Below are positions 1-8,276 of a DNA stretch of 64,000 bases, piece by piece. Position numbers and translations under genes: made by a program. The notes under the pieces are model-generated. The model did no database searches and was not told where the DNA came from. It saw only the letters and a program-made list of their open reading frames with translations. The DNA comes from Winogradskyella eximia (GTDB lineage: Bacteria; Bacteroidota; Bacteroidia; Flavobacteriales; Flavobacteriaceae). The stretch is from contig NZ_QRDV01000004.1 of NCBI RefSeq assembly GCF_003386165.1, positions 144,443 to 208,442 on the forward strand. Direction: 5' to 3'. Numbering within the stretch: position 1 is the first letter of the stretch; each line of letters starts with the position of its first letter.

Positions 1-687
1 ACGGCAACAAAACTTGAGGTGTTGTCTCCTTCAAGACCTCCTGAGAGTTCTCAATTAATTTCACATTTTGGCGGACAGCCTTATTTTGAAAAAGGCGAAT
101 TATGGCCAGCCAGTAATAACGGGAAGCCTTTAGAATTTATTTTTCAAGTATTTAATTCTACTGATTTGCAATTACCTAAAAATATAGAGCTCATTCAATT
201 TTATTATGATTGGGATGAGTTTCCATGGGAAACTTCAAATGATGGTTGGTTAGTGAAAATTTATAAAAAAATTGACAAAGAAAATATCGAATTTGTTGAT
301 AAACCAAACGAATTAGAAAGATCTAAATATTGCGAAATAAAATTTAGTTCTACCAAATCCTTACCTGATTGGGAAGGAATAGATTTACATTCTTATAATG
401 CTTCTAAATTATCTTGTGTTTTAAATGAAGATGAGCCTTGGGATAGCTATGATCAAATGGTCACTAAACTTATTGGAGAGCAAGATTATCAAAGCCAACT
501 AGGAGGTTATCCAAACTGGGTGCAAGGAGAATCTACGCCAAATGATAACGAAGGGAACCCAATGAAACTCTTATTTCAAATAGATTCAGAAGAAAATGCT
601 GGATTAATGTGGGGAGATGTTGGATTAATTTACGTTTTCTATGATGATAACACGGAGAGAGTAGAATTCATCTTACAATGTCATTAA
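1..687 (+). CDS. DUF1963 (YwqG-like) family protein, 5' end missing
   Basis: The reading frame is open from the first base of the window, so the N-terminus lies outside; the GTG at 19 is not a convincing start because the family motif follows almost at once. The visible 228 residues show the DUF1963/YwqG pattern: FGGQPYFEKGELWP, then a hydrophobic strand (LEFIFQVFN), a second similar pair near the end (GGYPNWVQGE and LLFQIDSEENAG), and the closing WGDVGLIYVFY with a final LQCH. The function of the family is not firmly known; members often sit in toxin-immunity or accessory islands. No neighbour here tests that. A 134-bp spacer with no recognisable signal follows. Confidence 0.75.
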   Translation, partial: TATKLEVLSPSRPPESSQLISHFGGQPYFEKGELWPASNNGKPLEFIFQVFNSTDLQLPKNIELIQFYYDWDEFPWETSNDGWLVKIYKKIDKENIEFVDKPNELERSKYCEIKFSSTKSLPDWEGIDLHSYNASKLSCVLNEDEPWDSYDQMVTKLIGEQDYQSQLGGYPNWVQGESTPNDNEGNPMKLLFQIDSEENAGLMWGDVGLIYVFYDDNTERVEFILQCH

Positions 688-821
688 TTAATGTCTTTGG
701 TAATTGATTATCAATAAAATCGTTTCTGTGTTTTCTCTAGTTCGAGTTTGTTTACTAAATTAGTTGCAGAAGCGTGAAACGAAATCATATACAAACACTT
801 TGATAACAATCTAAAAAAAAG

Positions 822-1160
822 ATGATATTATTTTATTCTTTAGGAATTATTAGTCTTATTTCAATCGGAATTTATTATTTCATATGGAAGGATAAACAGA
901 ATGATAAAAATAATTTAGATAAGGATTGGCAAAGATTTCTAAAATCTATATCCTTAAATGACATTAAAGGAATCGCTTCTAATGGTGATAAGTTAATTTG
1001 GAATAAATATCTTAAGACCGAACAACTTGATAAAATAATTGAAGTCGTAAATTCAAAAGTATCTGATTTTCCAGAATTGAAAGAATTAGAAAATAATGCA
1101 TTCAATAAAAAGTTGCATTTTAATAGGCCTTTACCATATCTAGGAAGTAGTGATGGTTAA
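822..1160 (+). CDS. Small single-pass membrane protein, unknown function
   Basis: The 112-residue product starts with a hydrophobic segment (about residues 2-22, LGIISLISIGIYYFIW) followed by a Lys/Asp/Asn-rich stretch and a hydrophilic, probably helical tail. This predicts an N-terminal membrane anchor with a cytoplasmic domain, by the positive-inside rule. I recognise no domain. It is flanked by spacers of about 130 bp on both sides, so it is probably a single transcription unit. The clean ATG, lysine-rich composition and codon use like its neighbours support a real gene. Confidence 0.55.
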   Translation: MILFYSLGIISLISIGIYYFIWKDKQNDKNNLDKDWQRFLKSISLNDIKGIASNGDKLIWNKYLKTEQLDKIIEVVNSKVSDFPELKELENNAFNKKLHFNRPLPYLGSSDG

Positions 1161-1288
1161 AAGCAAAGTTAGTAACTAACTTTAGAAATGACAGTTATTA
1201 AAATATATAAAAACCTGCTACCTGTAATTATAGAATAGACTTGATAATTTAGTACTACTTTTAATAAAATAGAAACAGCAAAAATCGG

Positions 1289-1867
1289 ATGACTAACAAC
1301 GGCATGGAACTAAACCAAATTATTGATACTATATATCCACTAACAGCGAAATCAAAAAACTTAATAAAGGAGTCAATAATTGAAACAAAGTTTCCAAAAG
1401 GCCATATTTTATTTAAAGCCAATAAAATTGAAACCAGTATTTATTTTATAAAAAAAGGCATAGCAAGAGCATATGCTTATTCAGATGATAATCAAATTAC
1501 GTTTTGGTTTGGCAAAGAGGGAGATCCTATTGTTTCCATGCAAAGTTATGTTAATAATCAAAAAGGCTATGAAGATGTAGAATTACTGGAAGATTGCGAA
1601 CTCTACGAATTAAAGATAGAACAACTTCAAAAACTCTTTTTAGAAGATATTCAAATTGCAAATTGGGGACGGAAATTCGCGGAATTTGAACTTATTAAAT
1701 CCGAAGAACGCCTTATTGCTTTGCAATTTAATACCGCAACCCAAAGGTATTTGGCACTTCTTAAAAATTATCCGAGCATTATACAACGTGTGCAATTATC
1801 TCATATCGCATCTTATTTAGGTATTACTCAAGTTAGTTTAAGTAGAATTAGAGCAAGCATAAAATAA
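1289..1867 (+). CDS. Crp/Fnr family transcriptional regulator
   Basis: A 192-residue protein of the usual length for the short Bacteroidota Crp/Fnr class. Residues about 20-125 form the cyclic-nucleotide-binding-like beta roll (KGHILFKANKIETSIYFIKKGIARAY matches the family pattern). The long connecting helix follows, and residues 168-192 are the helix-turn-helix (LSHIASYLGITQVSLSRIR). A ligand cannot be predicted: the Arg/Glu phosphate-binding cassette typical of cAMP binders is not obvious. The next operon (2014-3582) starts 146 bp downstream on the same strand and is a candidate target by proximity only. Confidence 0.85.
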   Translation: MTNNGMELNQIIDTIYPLTAKSKNLIKESIIETKFPKGHILFKANKIETSIYFIKKGIARAYAYSDDNQITFWFGKEGDPIVSMQSYVNNQKGYEDVELLEDCELYELKIEQLQKLFLEDIQIANWGRKFAEFELIKSEERLIALQFNTATQRYLALLKNYPSIIQRVQLSHIASYLGITQVSLSRIRASIK

Positions 1868-2013
1868 ATAACGTTTTTATCATTTGTTAAATAGTTTCTT
1901 CAAAATGTTTAAGACTTTTGTCCTATAGTATTATTCTTTATTGGAGGTTGTCATTCGGTTTCAACTTTAAAAAATGTGAATAATCTAAAACCTTATTTTA
2001 AATAAATTTAGAT

Positions 2014-2823
2014 ATGTTAAATACGATAAAAATTAAAACACTTATTATTCTATTCTTGTTTACGGTTCTTCTTATAGGCTGTAATGATAAAAGTAACTCA
2101 GAGAAATCAACTGTGCAAACAGAGGCTAAAGCTCTAAAAAAGATATTATTTGTAGTAACAAGCCACAGTGAAAAAGGCGATACAGGAGAAAAAACAGGTT
2201 ACTATCTTGGTGAAGTTTCTCATCCTTGGGATGTATTGCATACTGCTGGATATGAAATAGATTTTGTAAGTCCACAAGGAGGAAAAGCACCTGTAGATGC
2301 ATTTGATATGTCTGATGCTATCAATAAGAAATATTGGAATAACAACACGTATCGTAACAAAATTGAAAACACCAAAAAGCCTAGTGAAGTTAATCCAGAG
2401 GACTATGTAGCCATTCATTATGCAGGTGGTCATGGCGCAATGTGGGATTTTGCAGATAACGAAGAAATAGCAGAGATTGCAGCTAAAATCTATGAAAATA
2501 ATGGTATTGTAAGCGCTGTGTGTCATGGTCCTGCAGGCCTTGTAAATATTAAATTAAGCAACGGGTTGTATCTTGTGGATGGTAAAAAAGTAAACGCGTT
2601 TACAAATGAAGAAGAGGTGAAAGTAAACCTAGAAGATGTGGTTCCTTTTTTACTAGAAGATACATTAAAAGAACGTGGTGCTATTTTTGAAAAGTCAGCG
2701 CCTTTTACTGAGCATGTGGTTGCGGATCAACGATTAGTGACAGGTCAAAACCCTCAGTCTGCTCATGGTGTAGGTAAGGCTACCTTAAAAGAGTTACAAA
2801 GACTAACTAAAAGCGAAAAATAA
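2014..2823 (+). CDS. DJ-1/PfpI family lipoprotein (Hsp31/glyoxalase III-like)
   Basis: The N-terminus is a lipoprotein signal ending at a lipobox (LLIGC, Cys23), so the protein is probably exported and membrane-anchored. The rest is a class I glutamine-amidotransferase-like fold of the DJ-1/PfpI superfamily. ILFVVTSH is the first strand, GEVSHPWDVLHTAGYEIDFVSP is typical of the Hsp31-like group, GGHGAMWDF is an oxyanion region, and the nucleophile elbow is VCHGPAG with Cys170-His171. Relatives act on methylglyoxal or as stress chaperones or deglycases; which applies here is not determined. The stop codon abuts the ATG of the next gene (2824), so the two are almost certainly co-translated. Confidence 0.85.
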   Translation: MLNTIKIKTLIILFLFTVLLIGCNDKSNSEKSTVQTEAKALKKILFVVTSHSEKGDTGEKTGYYLGEVSHPWDVLHTAGYEIDFVSPQGGKAPVDAFDMSDAINKKYWNNNTYRNKIENTKKPSEVNPEDYVAIHYAGGHGAMWDFADNEEIAEIAAKIYENNGIVSAVCHGPAGLVNIKLSNGLYLVDGKKVNAFTNEEEVKVNLEDVVPFLLEDTLKERGAIFEKSAPFTEHVVADQRLVTGQNPQSAHGVGKATLKELQRLTKSEK

Positions 2824-3216
2824 ATGAGTGGAGAAAAAAATTTAGAGGTGCTTTTAAAGTCAATGAAACCGAAACTCAATGTGGGTGAATTTGTATTCTG
2901 TAAAACAGAACATTTGGATCAACTTAATTTGAGCCAAATCATAATGACTTTTAAAGAAGAAGAAAGCACTACCATTATTGCCAAAAAGGAAATTGCAGAC
3001 CAGCTCAAATTAGATTACTCTTTTGTAGCATCTTGGATTACACTTACTGTACATTCTTCCTTAGAAGCTGTTGGCTTAACAGCCGCATTTTCAAAGGCAC
3101 TATCTGAAAACGACATTAGCTGCAATGTGGTTGCAGCCTATTATCACGATCATATTTTTGTAGATAAAAAACATACAGAAAAGGCCATGGATATTTTGAA
3201 TGCATTTTCGAAATAA
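2824..3216 (+). CDS. ACT-domain protein (DUF2241/ACT_7-like)
   Basis: A 130-residue stand-alone protein that begins directly after the stop of the DJ-1 gene. It resembles the two-part ACT family seen in small cytosolic regulators: an N-terminal beta-rich part (GEFVFCKTEHLD), then a C-terminal ACT-like unit (ITLTVHSSLEAVGLTAAFSKALSENDISCNVVAAYYHDHIFV). ACT domains usually bind amino acids or other small ligands. No enzymatic domain is attached, so a ligand-sensing or buffering role is inferred. It lies between a stress-type DJ-1 protein and a guanidinium/quaternary-amine exporter, which may hint at a nitrogenous ligand. Confidence 0.75.
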   Translation: MSGEKNLEVLLKSMKPKLNVGEFVFCKTEHLDQLNLSQIIMTFKEEESTTIIAKKEIADQLKLDYSFVASWITLTVHSSLEAVGLTAAFSKALSENDISCNVVAAYYHDHIFVDKKHTEKAMDILNAFSK

Positions 3217-3255
3217 TAAATCTCATAGTAGTACATAAAAAGTAATTGAGAACTA

Positions 3256-3582
3256 ATGAACTGGATACTATTAATAATTGCAGGACTTTTTGAAGTCGCT
3301 TTTGCCGCTTGCTTAGGAAAAGCTAAGGAAACCACAGGAATTGAGTCCACTTACTGGTACATCGGTTTCTTCATTTGTTTAGCAGTAAGCATGTCTCTTC
3401 TTATAAAAGTAACGCAACATTTACCTATTGGCACTGCATATGCAGTTTGGACAGGTATTGGTGCTGTAGGCACTGTTTTGGTTGGGATTCTGGTTTTTAA
3501 AGAGCCAGCAACATTTTGGCGACTCTTTTTTATTATGACATTGATTACGTCAATTATAGGACTAAAAGTAGTTTCCCACTAA
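3256..3582 (+). CDS. gdx: SMR-family transporter, SugE/Gdx type (guanidinium exporter)
   Basis: Four hydrophobic helices in 108 residues are typical of the small multidrug resistance family. The essential membrane glutamate is present (Glu13 in AGLFEVAF), and the long PIGTAYAVWTGIGAVGTVLVGI stretch is characteristic of the SugE/Gdx branch rather than EmrE. Gdx proteins exchange guanidinium for protons as antiparallel dimers in the inner membrane. One deviation from the E. coli protein as I remember it: the aromatic after Glu13 is Phe16 rather than Trp. The gene is 39 bp after the ACT gene, which suggests a three-gene operon from 2014. No guanidine riboswitch is evident upstream. Confidence 0.88.
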   Translation: MNWILLIIAGLFEVAFAACLGKAKETTGIESTYWYIGFFICLAVSMSLLIKVTQHLPIGTAYAVWTGIGAVGTVLVGILVFKEPATFWRLFFIMTLITSIIGLKVVSH

Positions 3583-3775
3583 ACGGACTAAAAAATACAA
3601 GAGATGTACAGTCAATTCCGTGTACTATTAATTGCTTAATTCTACTTCTCTTTACCAAAATCATCATGGAATAGTCTATTTATGATTTATTGGTTAACTT
3701 ACTCACTTAACTAAGTAATCAACCAAAGACAAATGCATTGGTCTTCATTTAGTCTAAAAAAATTCGAATTTAATT

Positions 3776-5026
3776 ATGAGGAATAACTCCTATATTATTT
3801 TTAGCCACATTATTTGTGTTGTCTTTTTAATGATTTTTAATAATGTTTATGCACAATGTATAATCGATAACAACTTAGATGATGCTATAAGCAGTATTGA
3901 ATTAAATCATGTTGGAGAAACCCACTCCTATGGTCAATCTTTTGTTTCTGACTGTAACGGAAATATTGAATATTTTGAGATATCAAACAGTACTCAAGAA
4001 GGATATTTTGATGTGCAAACTATTGAAATCTACAATGGCACAGATTTTAATGCCACTCCTATATACACTCAAGCATACGACCAAGTGACAATATTTAGTA
4101 TAGGAGAATCATTTGGATTTGTTATTGATAATAACATTGAATTACTCTCAGGCAACGTATATACAATTATAGTAACTTTTAGTGGAGCAAGCTTTTTAAT
4201 ATCTGATACAGATAATTATAATTCTGGTTCAGCAATTATAGATGGAGTTAGTCAAACAGATAAAGATTTATTTTTTAAAGTCTTACTTTCTGATACAAAT
4301 GATAATTGTAATGCTGGCAATGAATATATAATGGGAGATGCAACAAATATAGTTTCAGGTTCAAGCGGAAATACACATTATCTACAATTATTACCTTTAA
4401 GTTTATCAAATACAGGCTATTTAACGGGTTTAGGATATACAGGAATAAGCTCTAACGGTGAAATAAGAATGGCTTTATACGATGACCTTAATAACGCACC
4501 AAATAATTTATTAGCAGAAACGACTATAGAAGATTTTAATTTTGGTAAACAAACACTATCTGTAACTCCTGTTACTTTAAGTCCAGGTAACTATTGGATT
4601 TCATATATAGTAAATGCGCCAACTAATACGTCTTTATGGAGGGTTGATTCTTATGAGCCCATTGAAGATTATTACTACTTAGCGTTAGACACTTTTGGAA
4701 GCGATTTGCCCAATCCGTTTGTAGGAGGTACAATGTCTATTAACGATACCAAATATCCTTTATTTGCAGAAATATCTTGTGATTTTTTAAATGTTGAAGA
4801 ATTTGAATATCAAAAAATAGAAATGTATCCAAATCCAACTTCAGGAAAACTATACTTTAAAGGAATTCATAAAAATACAGCGTATACTATTTATTCGCTT
4901 CTCGGAAAAAAGGTGCTTCATGGAAAAATAATAGATGACTCTTTTATTAATCTTTCGCACTTAAATGATGGTTTGTATATTGTAAGATTAGAAAATGGAT
5001 TTAACTATAAATTTGTAAAGGAATAA
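3776..5026 (+). CDS. Secreted protein with T9SS type A sorting domain
   Basis: Residues 1-27 are a signal peptide (IIFSHIICVVFLMIFNNVYAQ). Two beta-rich segments follow (about 28-180 and 185-335); both are of the kind seen in secreted jelly-roll modules, and neither is one I can name. The last 75 residues are a classical T9SS type A C-terminal domain: MYPNPTSGKLYFKG, YSLLGKKVL, LSHLNDGLYIVRLENG, ending FVKE. The protein is therefore predicted to cross the outer membrane by the type IX system and to be anchored or released. The 193-bp upstream spacer includes imperfect inverted repeats but no clear promoter. No catalytic motif was found. Confidence 0.8.
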   Translation: MRNNSYIIFSHIICVVFLMIFNNVYAQCIIDNNLDDAISSIELNHVGETHSYGQSFVSDCNGNIEYFEISNSTQEGYFDVQTIEIYNGTDFNATPIYTQAYDQVTIFSIGESFGFVIDNNIELLSGNVYTIIVTFSGASFLISDTDNYNSGSAIIDGVSQTDKDLFFKVLLSDTNDNCNAGNEYIMGDATNIVSGSSGNTHYLQLLPLSLSNTGYLTGLGYTGISSNGEIRMALYDDLNNAPNNLLAETTIEDFNFGKQTLSVTPVTLSPGNYWISYIVNAPTNTSLWRVDSYEPIEDYYYLALDTFGSDLPNPFVGGTMSINDTKYPLFAEISCDFLNVEEFEYQKIEMYPNPTSGKLYFKGIHKNTAYTIYSLLGKKVLHGKIIDDSFINLSHLNDGLYIVRLENGFNYKFVKE

Positions 5027-5055
5027 ACTACAGGCAACACGTAAAACAATCATCG

Positions 5056-6045
5056 ATGAAGATATTAACTTTTGGAATTTTAATATTATTACTATTTACT
5101 TGTAAAGAACAACCAAAACCTGAATTCTCATTAAAAGGGAAAACGAAAGATGTTGAAAACGGAATGGTTATCTATTTAGTAAATAAAGAGTTTCAAGATT
5201 CTACCGTCGTGGAAAACAATACTTTTTACTTTAAAACTAAATTACCTTATTATCCTATCCAAGCCGTTTTACGTACTAAAGACAATTTTGCTTATAGATT
5301 TTTATGGTTAGAGGATAATTCAATGACGTTTGATGCATCAAATGGAGATTTCTTAACGGCTAATGTAACAGGTTCTGAGTCCGAGAATTTAAGTCAAGAT
5401 TTATATAGGGTTATAGATACATTACCAAGAGAAGAACGTTTAAAAAAAGAGTTAGAATTTGTTAAGAATAATCCCAACAGTATTGTAAGTGCATCAATGC
5501 TTGCAGTATATTCCACAACGTTTGGAAAAAAGAAAACAACGGAACTTTTTAAACCGTTTTCTAAACAAAACAAAAACTCAAAATACGGAGAGAAAATTGC
5601 TAAATACATCGAATTAAATAAAGAACCAAAAATAGGAGATCAATTTGCGGACTTTGAAATGGCAGACCAAAATGGTAAGTCCCAAAAATTATCTGACATT
5701 AAAGGAAAAGCAATTCTTCTTGAATTTTGGTCCTCTTGGTGTGGGCCTTGCAGAAAAGAAAATCCGAATCTCGTGAGAACTTACAAGAAATTTCAACCCA
5801 AAGGATTTAAAATATTTGCAGTGTCTTTAGATGAGGACAAAGATAGTTGGCTACAGGCCATCGAAAAAGACAGCTTAAACTGGACACACGTGAGTGATCT
5901 AAAAAGTGACGAAAATGAAGCTTCGCTAATCTATGGAATTAACGGAATTCCAGACAATTTTTTAATAGCCGAAAATGGTGAAATAATAGGAAGGAACTTA
6001 CGAGGAGAAGAACTGAACCAAAAATTAAGTGAACTTTTAGACTAA
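5056..6045 (+). CDS. TlpA/ResA-like thioredoxin lipoprotein with DUF4369-like N-terminus
   Basis: The short hydrophobic leader ends in LLLFTC (Cys16), a permissive Bacteroidota lipobox. Residues about 23-110 look like the DUF4369 beta domain common in front of Bacteroidota thioredoxins (FSLKGKTKDVENGMVIYLVN). A helical linker leads to the AhpC/TSA-thioredoxin domain (about 196-329) with the redox motif WCGPC (Cys233 and Cys236) and the cis-proline region GINGIPDNFLI. It is a periplasmic or outer-membrane-facing disulfide reductase, probably for cytochrome or envelope protein thiols; the partner is unknown. The gene lies 29 bp after the T9SS protein and 42 bp before the next lipoprotein. Confidence 0.88.
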   Translation: MKILTFGILILLLFTCKEQPKPEFSLKGKTKDVENGMVIYLVNKEFQDSTVVENNTFYFKTKLPYYPIQAVLRTKDNFAYRFLWLEDNSMTFDASNGDFLTANVTGSESENLSQDLYRVIDTLPREERLKKELEFVKNNPNSIVSASMLAVYSTTFGKKKTTELFKPFSKQNKNSKYGEKIAKYIELNKEPKIGDQFADFEMADQNGKSQKLSDIKGKAILLEFWSSWCGPCRKENPNLVRTYKKFQPKGFKIFAVSLDEDKDSWLQAIEKDSLNWTHVSDLKSDENEASLIYGINGIPDNFLIAENGEIIGRNLRGEELNQKLSELLD

Positions 6046-6087
6046 TAGCTCAATGACGTTACCTCAAAACAAAAAAACGAAACATAA

Positions 6088-6657
6088 ATGAATAAAATAA
6101 TACTTCTATTAGTAGTCACAGTTACTCTGTTAGGCTGCAAAACCTCAGAAAAAGAAGTAGACAAACTTGAGTTAGCTAAAAGGTATTATAAGTTTCTAGA
6201 TAGTTCTGATACTTCTAGCATGCTAACTTTATTGGGAGATAGTATTGTTATTAGAGAAAGTGAAGACAACTATGAAGAGCGTTTCTCTAAAAAAGGATAT
6301 ATTAATTGGCTAGAATGGGATGCTATATTTGAACCAACATACAAAATCATTGAAATTGAACAAGACAGTGAAATGGTTAAAGCAAAAATTTCAAAAATAG
6401 ACAAAAGACTTTTTTTTCTTCATGAAGAACCCATGGTTTGGAATGAAATTATACAATTTGATAATAATAAAATCACTAGAGTAGAAAGGGTAAAATACGA
6501 GGTGTTCGATATTTCTAGATTTGTTAAAAACAGAGAAGTACTTGTACATTGGGTTGATAAAAATCATCCTGAATTGAATGGGTTTTTAGAAGCACAAACA
6601 AAATCTGTTGCAATGAAATATTTAAAAGCACTAGAGTTATTTCAAAACAAAAAATAA
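6088..6657 (+). CDS. Lipoprotein of unknown function, possibly NTF2-like fold
   Basis: The leader ends at VTLLGC (Cys17), a good lipobox. The body (about 27-150) has the helix-then-curved-sheet pattern of NTF2/SnoaL-like proteins: ELAKRYYKFLDSSDTSSMLTLLGDSIVIRES, then alternating strands and a late WNEIIQFDNNKITRVERVKYEVF. That fold assignment is an inference from pattern, not a recognised family signature. No catalytic residues can be assigned. It follows the thioredoxin lipoprotein closely on the same strand and may share its transcript. Confidence 0.6.
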   Translation: MNKIILLLVVTVTLLGCKTSEKEVDKLELAKRYYKFLDSSDTSSMLTLLGDSIVIRESEDNYEERFSKKGYINWLEWDAIFEPTYKIIEIEQDSEMVKAKISKIDKRLFFLHEEPMVWNEIIQFDNNKITRVERVKYEVFDISRFVKNREVLVHWVDKNHPELNGFLEAQTKSVAMKYLKALELFQNKK

Positions 6658-6820
6658 CGTACAATACCATTTAATGTAATAGTTAGATAAGATGGCTACG
6701 CACAGTACCTAGAGCCAATCATTTCTTCAAACTAATTAGGTCTAAATTTAAAGAAATAATTCAGTGATATTTTAAGTAAAATGCATAAGAAAATAGCCCT
6801 CTTTTTTTTGAAATTTTCAT

Positions 6821-6828
6821 TAACTTTG
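6821..6828 (+). promoter_or_regulatory. Possible -7 promoter element for the BLUF gene
   Basis: TAACTTTG fits the Bacteroidota -7 consensus TAnnTTTG exactly. It would give a leader of about 70 bases before the ATG at 6905. A TTTG at 6807 is too close to serve as the -33 box, so the site is only tentative. Confidence 0.35.
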
Positions 6829-6904
6829 AGTAGCCATTCTAGTTAACATGTTGTTGCAGAGATAGTCGTATGATATGGCTAAATAAATTCACAAATAGGT
6901 TATT

Positions 6905-7321
6905 ATGTCACTTCGCCAAATTATCTATACAAGTCAAGCTTCCGAACAGTTTAATAAACGCAGCCTTTTAGATTTACTTCATACATCGCGTGGTTATAAC
7001 ACAATAGATAATATCAGTGGAGTTTTGATGCATAGAGATGGCTATTTTCTTCAAATTATAGAAGGAGAACAAGATGTTATTGAAGATTTGTTTCAACGAC
7101 TTAATAATGATACACGTCATAAAAATATTAAAATGATACTCGATCGATCTGTAGAAAGTAGATTGTTTTCAAACTGGGCAATGGGTTGTGCAGATTTCGA
7201 CGAGCCAGAGTTGAGTATGCTACCAGGAATTCGCACTGATTTAAGTAATCCTGAGGTGATTGAAGATCTTATAATACATCTACCTGAAATCGCGGATTTT
7301 TTGCTAGATAAATTAGACTAA
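6905..7321 (+). CDS. Stand-alone BLUF blue-light receptor
   Basis: The first 95 residues of this 138-residue protein are a complete BLUF domain, which binds FAD and senses blue light. The residues of the photocycle are all in place: Tyr8 (IIYTS), Asn32 (YN), Gln50 in YFLQIIEGE, and Trp91/Met93 in NWAMG. The usual ligand region (LMHRDGYFLQ) and NDTRHKNI also match. After the domain there are only about 40 residues forming a short helical cap, with no EAL, cyclase or DNA-binding output domain, so it belongs to the short PixD/BlrB-like class that signals through a partner protein. It stands alone between spacers of 247 and 176 bp. Confidence 0.93.
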   Translation: MSLRQIIYTSQASEQFNKRSLLDLLHTSRGYNTIDNISGVLMHRDGYFLQIIEGEQDVIEDLFQRLNNDTRHKNIKMILDRSVESRLFSNWAMGCADFDEPELSMLPGIRTDLSNPEVIEDLIIHLPEIADFLLDKLD

Positions 7322-7497
7322 TTTGTGTTTTAGAATCTTGAGATAATTATTTTCATTGAAATAAATCAACTGAAAACAAGATTATAAAAGGTGTAAATTT
7401 ATAGCCGAAAGAAGATAAGGTAATCACAATCTGTTAAGGATAAACAAGCTTTAGTAGTAAAATTAAATTATTCAAGCGCTAACAACATGTATCTTGC

Positions 7498-7740
7498 ATG
7501 AATAAATATATTACTATGAAACTAAACTTATTATCATGCGACGCTCAAAGACCAGATAAAAGAGCAATATCCAAATGTATTACAGAGATTTCAAAACAAG
7601 GTAATCCTTCTTTGTCAAATGAGCTTGCAGATATTCTTTTAGAAGGCGATGCAGTAGATATTGAAGTCCACGACAAAAACTCTGGCTCTGCATTAAGGGC
7701 CTTGCGAAAACTAGATATTGATTACGAAATAGTAGAATAA
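7498..7740 (+). CDS. Small conserved-looking cytosolic protein, unknown
   Basis: An 80-residue protein (74 if Met7 at 7516 is used) with no signal peptide or membrane segment. It has a helix-rich middle (ISKCITEISKQGNPSLSNELADILLEG), a strand VDIEVHD and a helix plus strand end (SALRALRKLDIDYEIVE). I do not recognise the family. It stops 16 bp before the P-loop kinase gene and so probably opens a small operon that continues to 9764. Confidence 0.55.
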   Translation: MNKYITMKLNLLSCDAQRPDKRAISKCITEISKQGNPSLSNELADILLEGDAVDIEVHDKNSGSALRALRKLDIDYEIVE

Positions 7741-7756
7741 AAATTAAGCACAAGTA

Positions 7757-8251
7757 ATGATCCACTTAATAGTAGGCAACACAGGTTCTGGTAAAACCAC
7801 CTATGCTAATGAATTAAAAAGAAGAATCAACGGTATTGTTTTTTCAATTGATACATGGAACAATGTGTTGTTTCTACCAGATAAAAAAGATACTGACGGT
7901 TTAGATTGGTTTTTAGAACGGATTGAACGGTCCGAACGTGTGATGTTAGATTTAATTCATCAGTTAGAAGTTTCAAAAATAGATACTATTTTAGATTTAG
8001 GATTGGCTAAATTTGGACATCGCGAAAAGTTTAGAAAATTCGCAGAGATGAATAACTACAACATAAAATTGCATTTTTTAGATGTTTCTAAAACCAAACG
8101 GTTAGAGCGTGTAATGAAAAGAAATGAAGAAAAAGGCGCTACTTTTGAGTTTGAAGTCACCAAAGATAACTTCGATTTTATGGAGACTTGGTTTGAAAAA
8201 CCAACGGAAAGTGAGATGATTGATGCGTTTTTAATTAAAGATGAAAACTAA
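7757..8251 (+). CDS. P-loop NTPase, zeta-toxin/nucleoside-kinase-like
   Basis: A compact 164-residue P-loop protein. The Walker A motif GNTGSGKTT is at residues 7-15, a DTW motif follows the second strand (FSIDTWNN), and LDLGLAKFGHREKFR resembles the acceptor-site region of small AAA_33 kinases. A lid-type Arg pair follows (KRLERVMKRN). Such proteins phosphorylate small substrates or act as zeta toxins. There is no antitoxin-sized partner with epsilon features, so I favour a metabolic kinase. It is 25 bp upstream of the PLP decarboxylase gene. Confidence 0.7.
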   Translation: MIHLIVGNTGSGKTTYANELKRRINGIVFSIDTWNNVLFLPDKKDTDGLDWFLERIERSERVMLDLIHQLEVSKIDTILDLGLAKFGHREKFRKFAEMNNYNIKLHFLDVSKTKRLERVMKRNEEKGATFEFEVTKDNFDFMETWFEKPTESEMIDAFLIKDEN

Positions 8252-8276
8252 ATAGTATTAACTAAAAAGTCTGACT

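Noticed and set aside
19..687. DUF1963 gene starting at the GTG at 19
   Set aside because: The frame is open to base 1 and the family motif begins too soon after the GTG, so the gene is treated as cut by the window edge.
7757..8251. Zeta toxin of a toxin-antitoxin pair
   Set aside because: The preceding 80-residue protein does not look like an epsilon antitoxin, and the operon continues into a metabolic decarboxylase.
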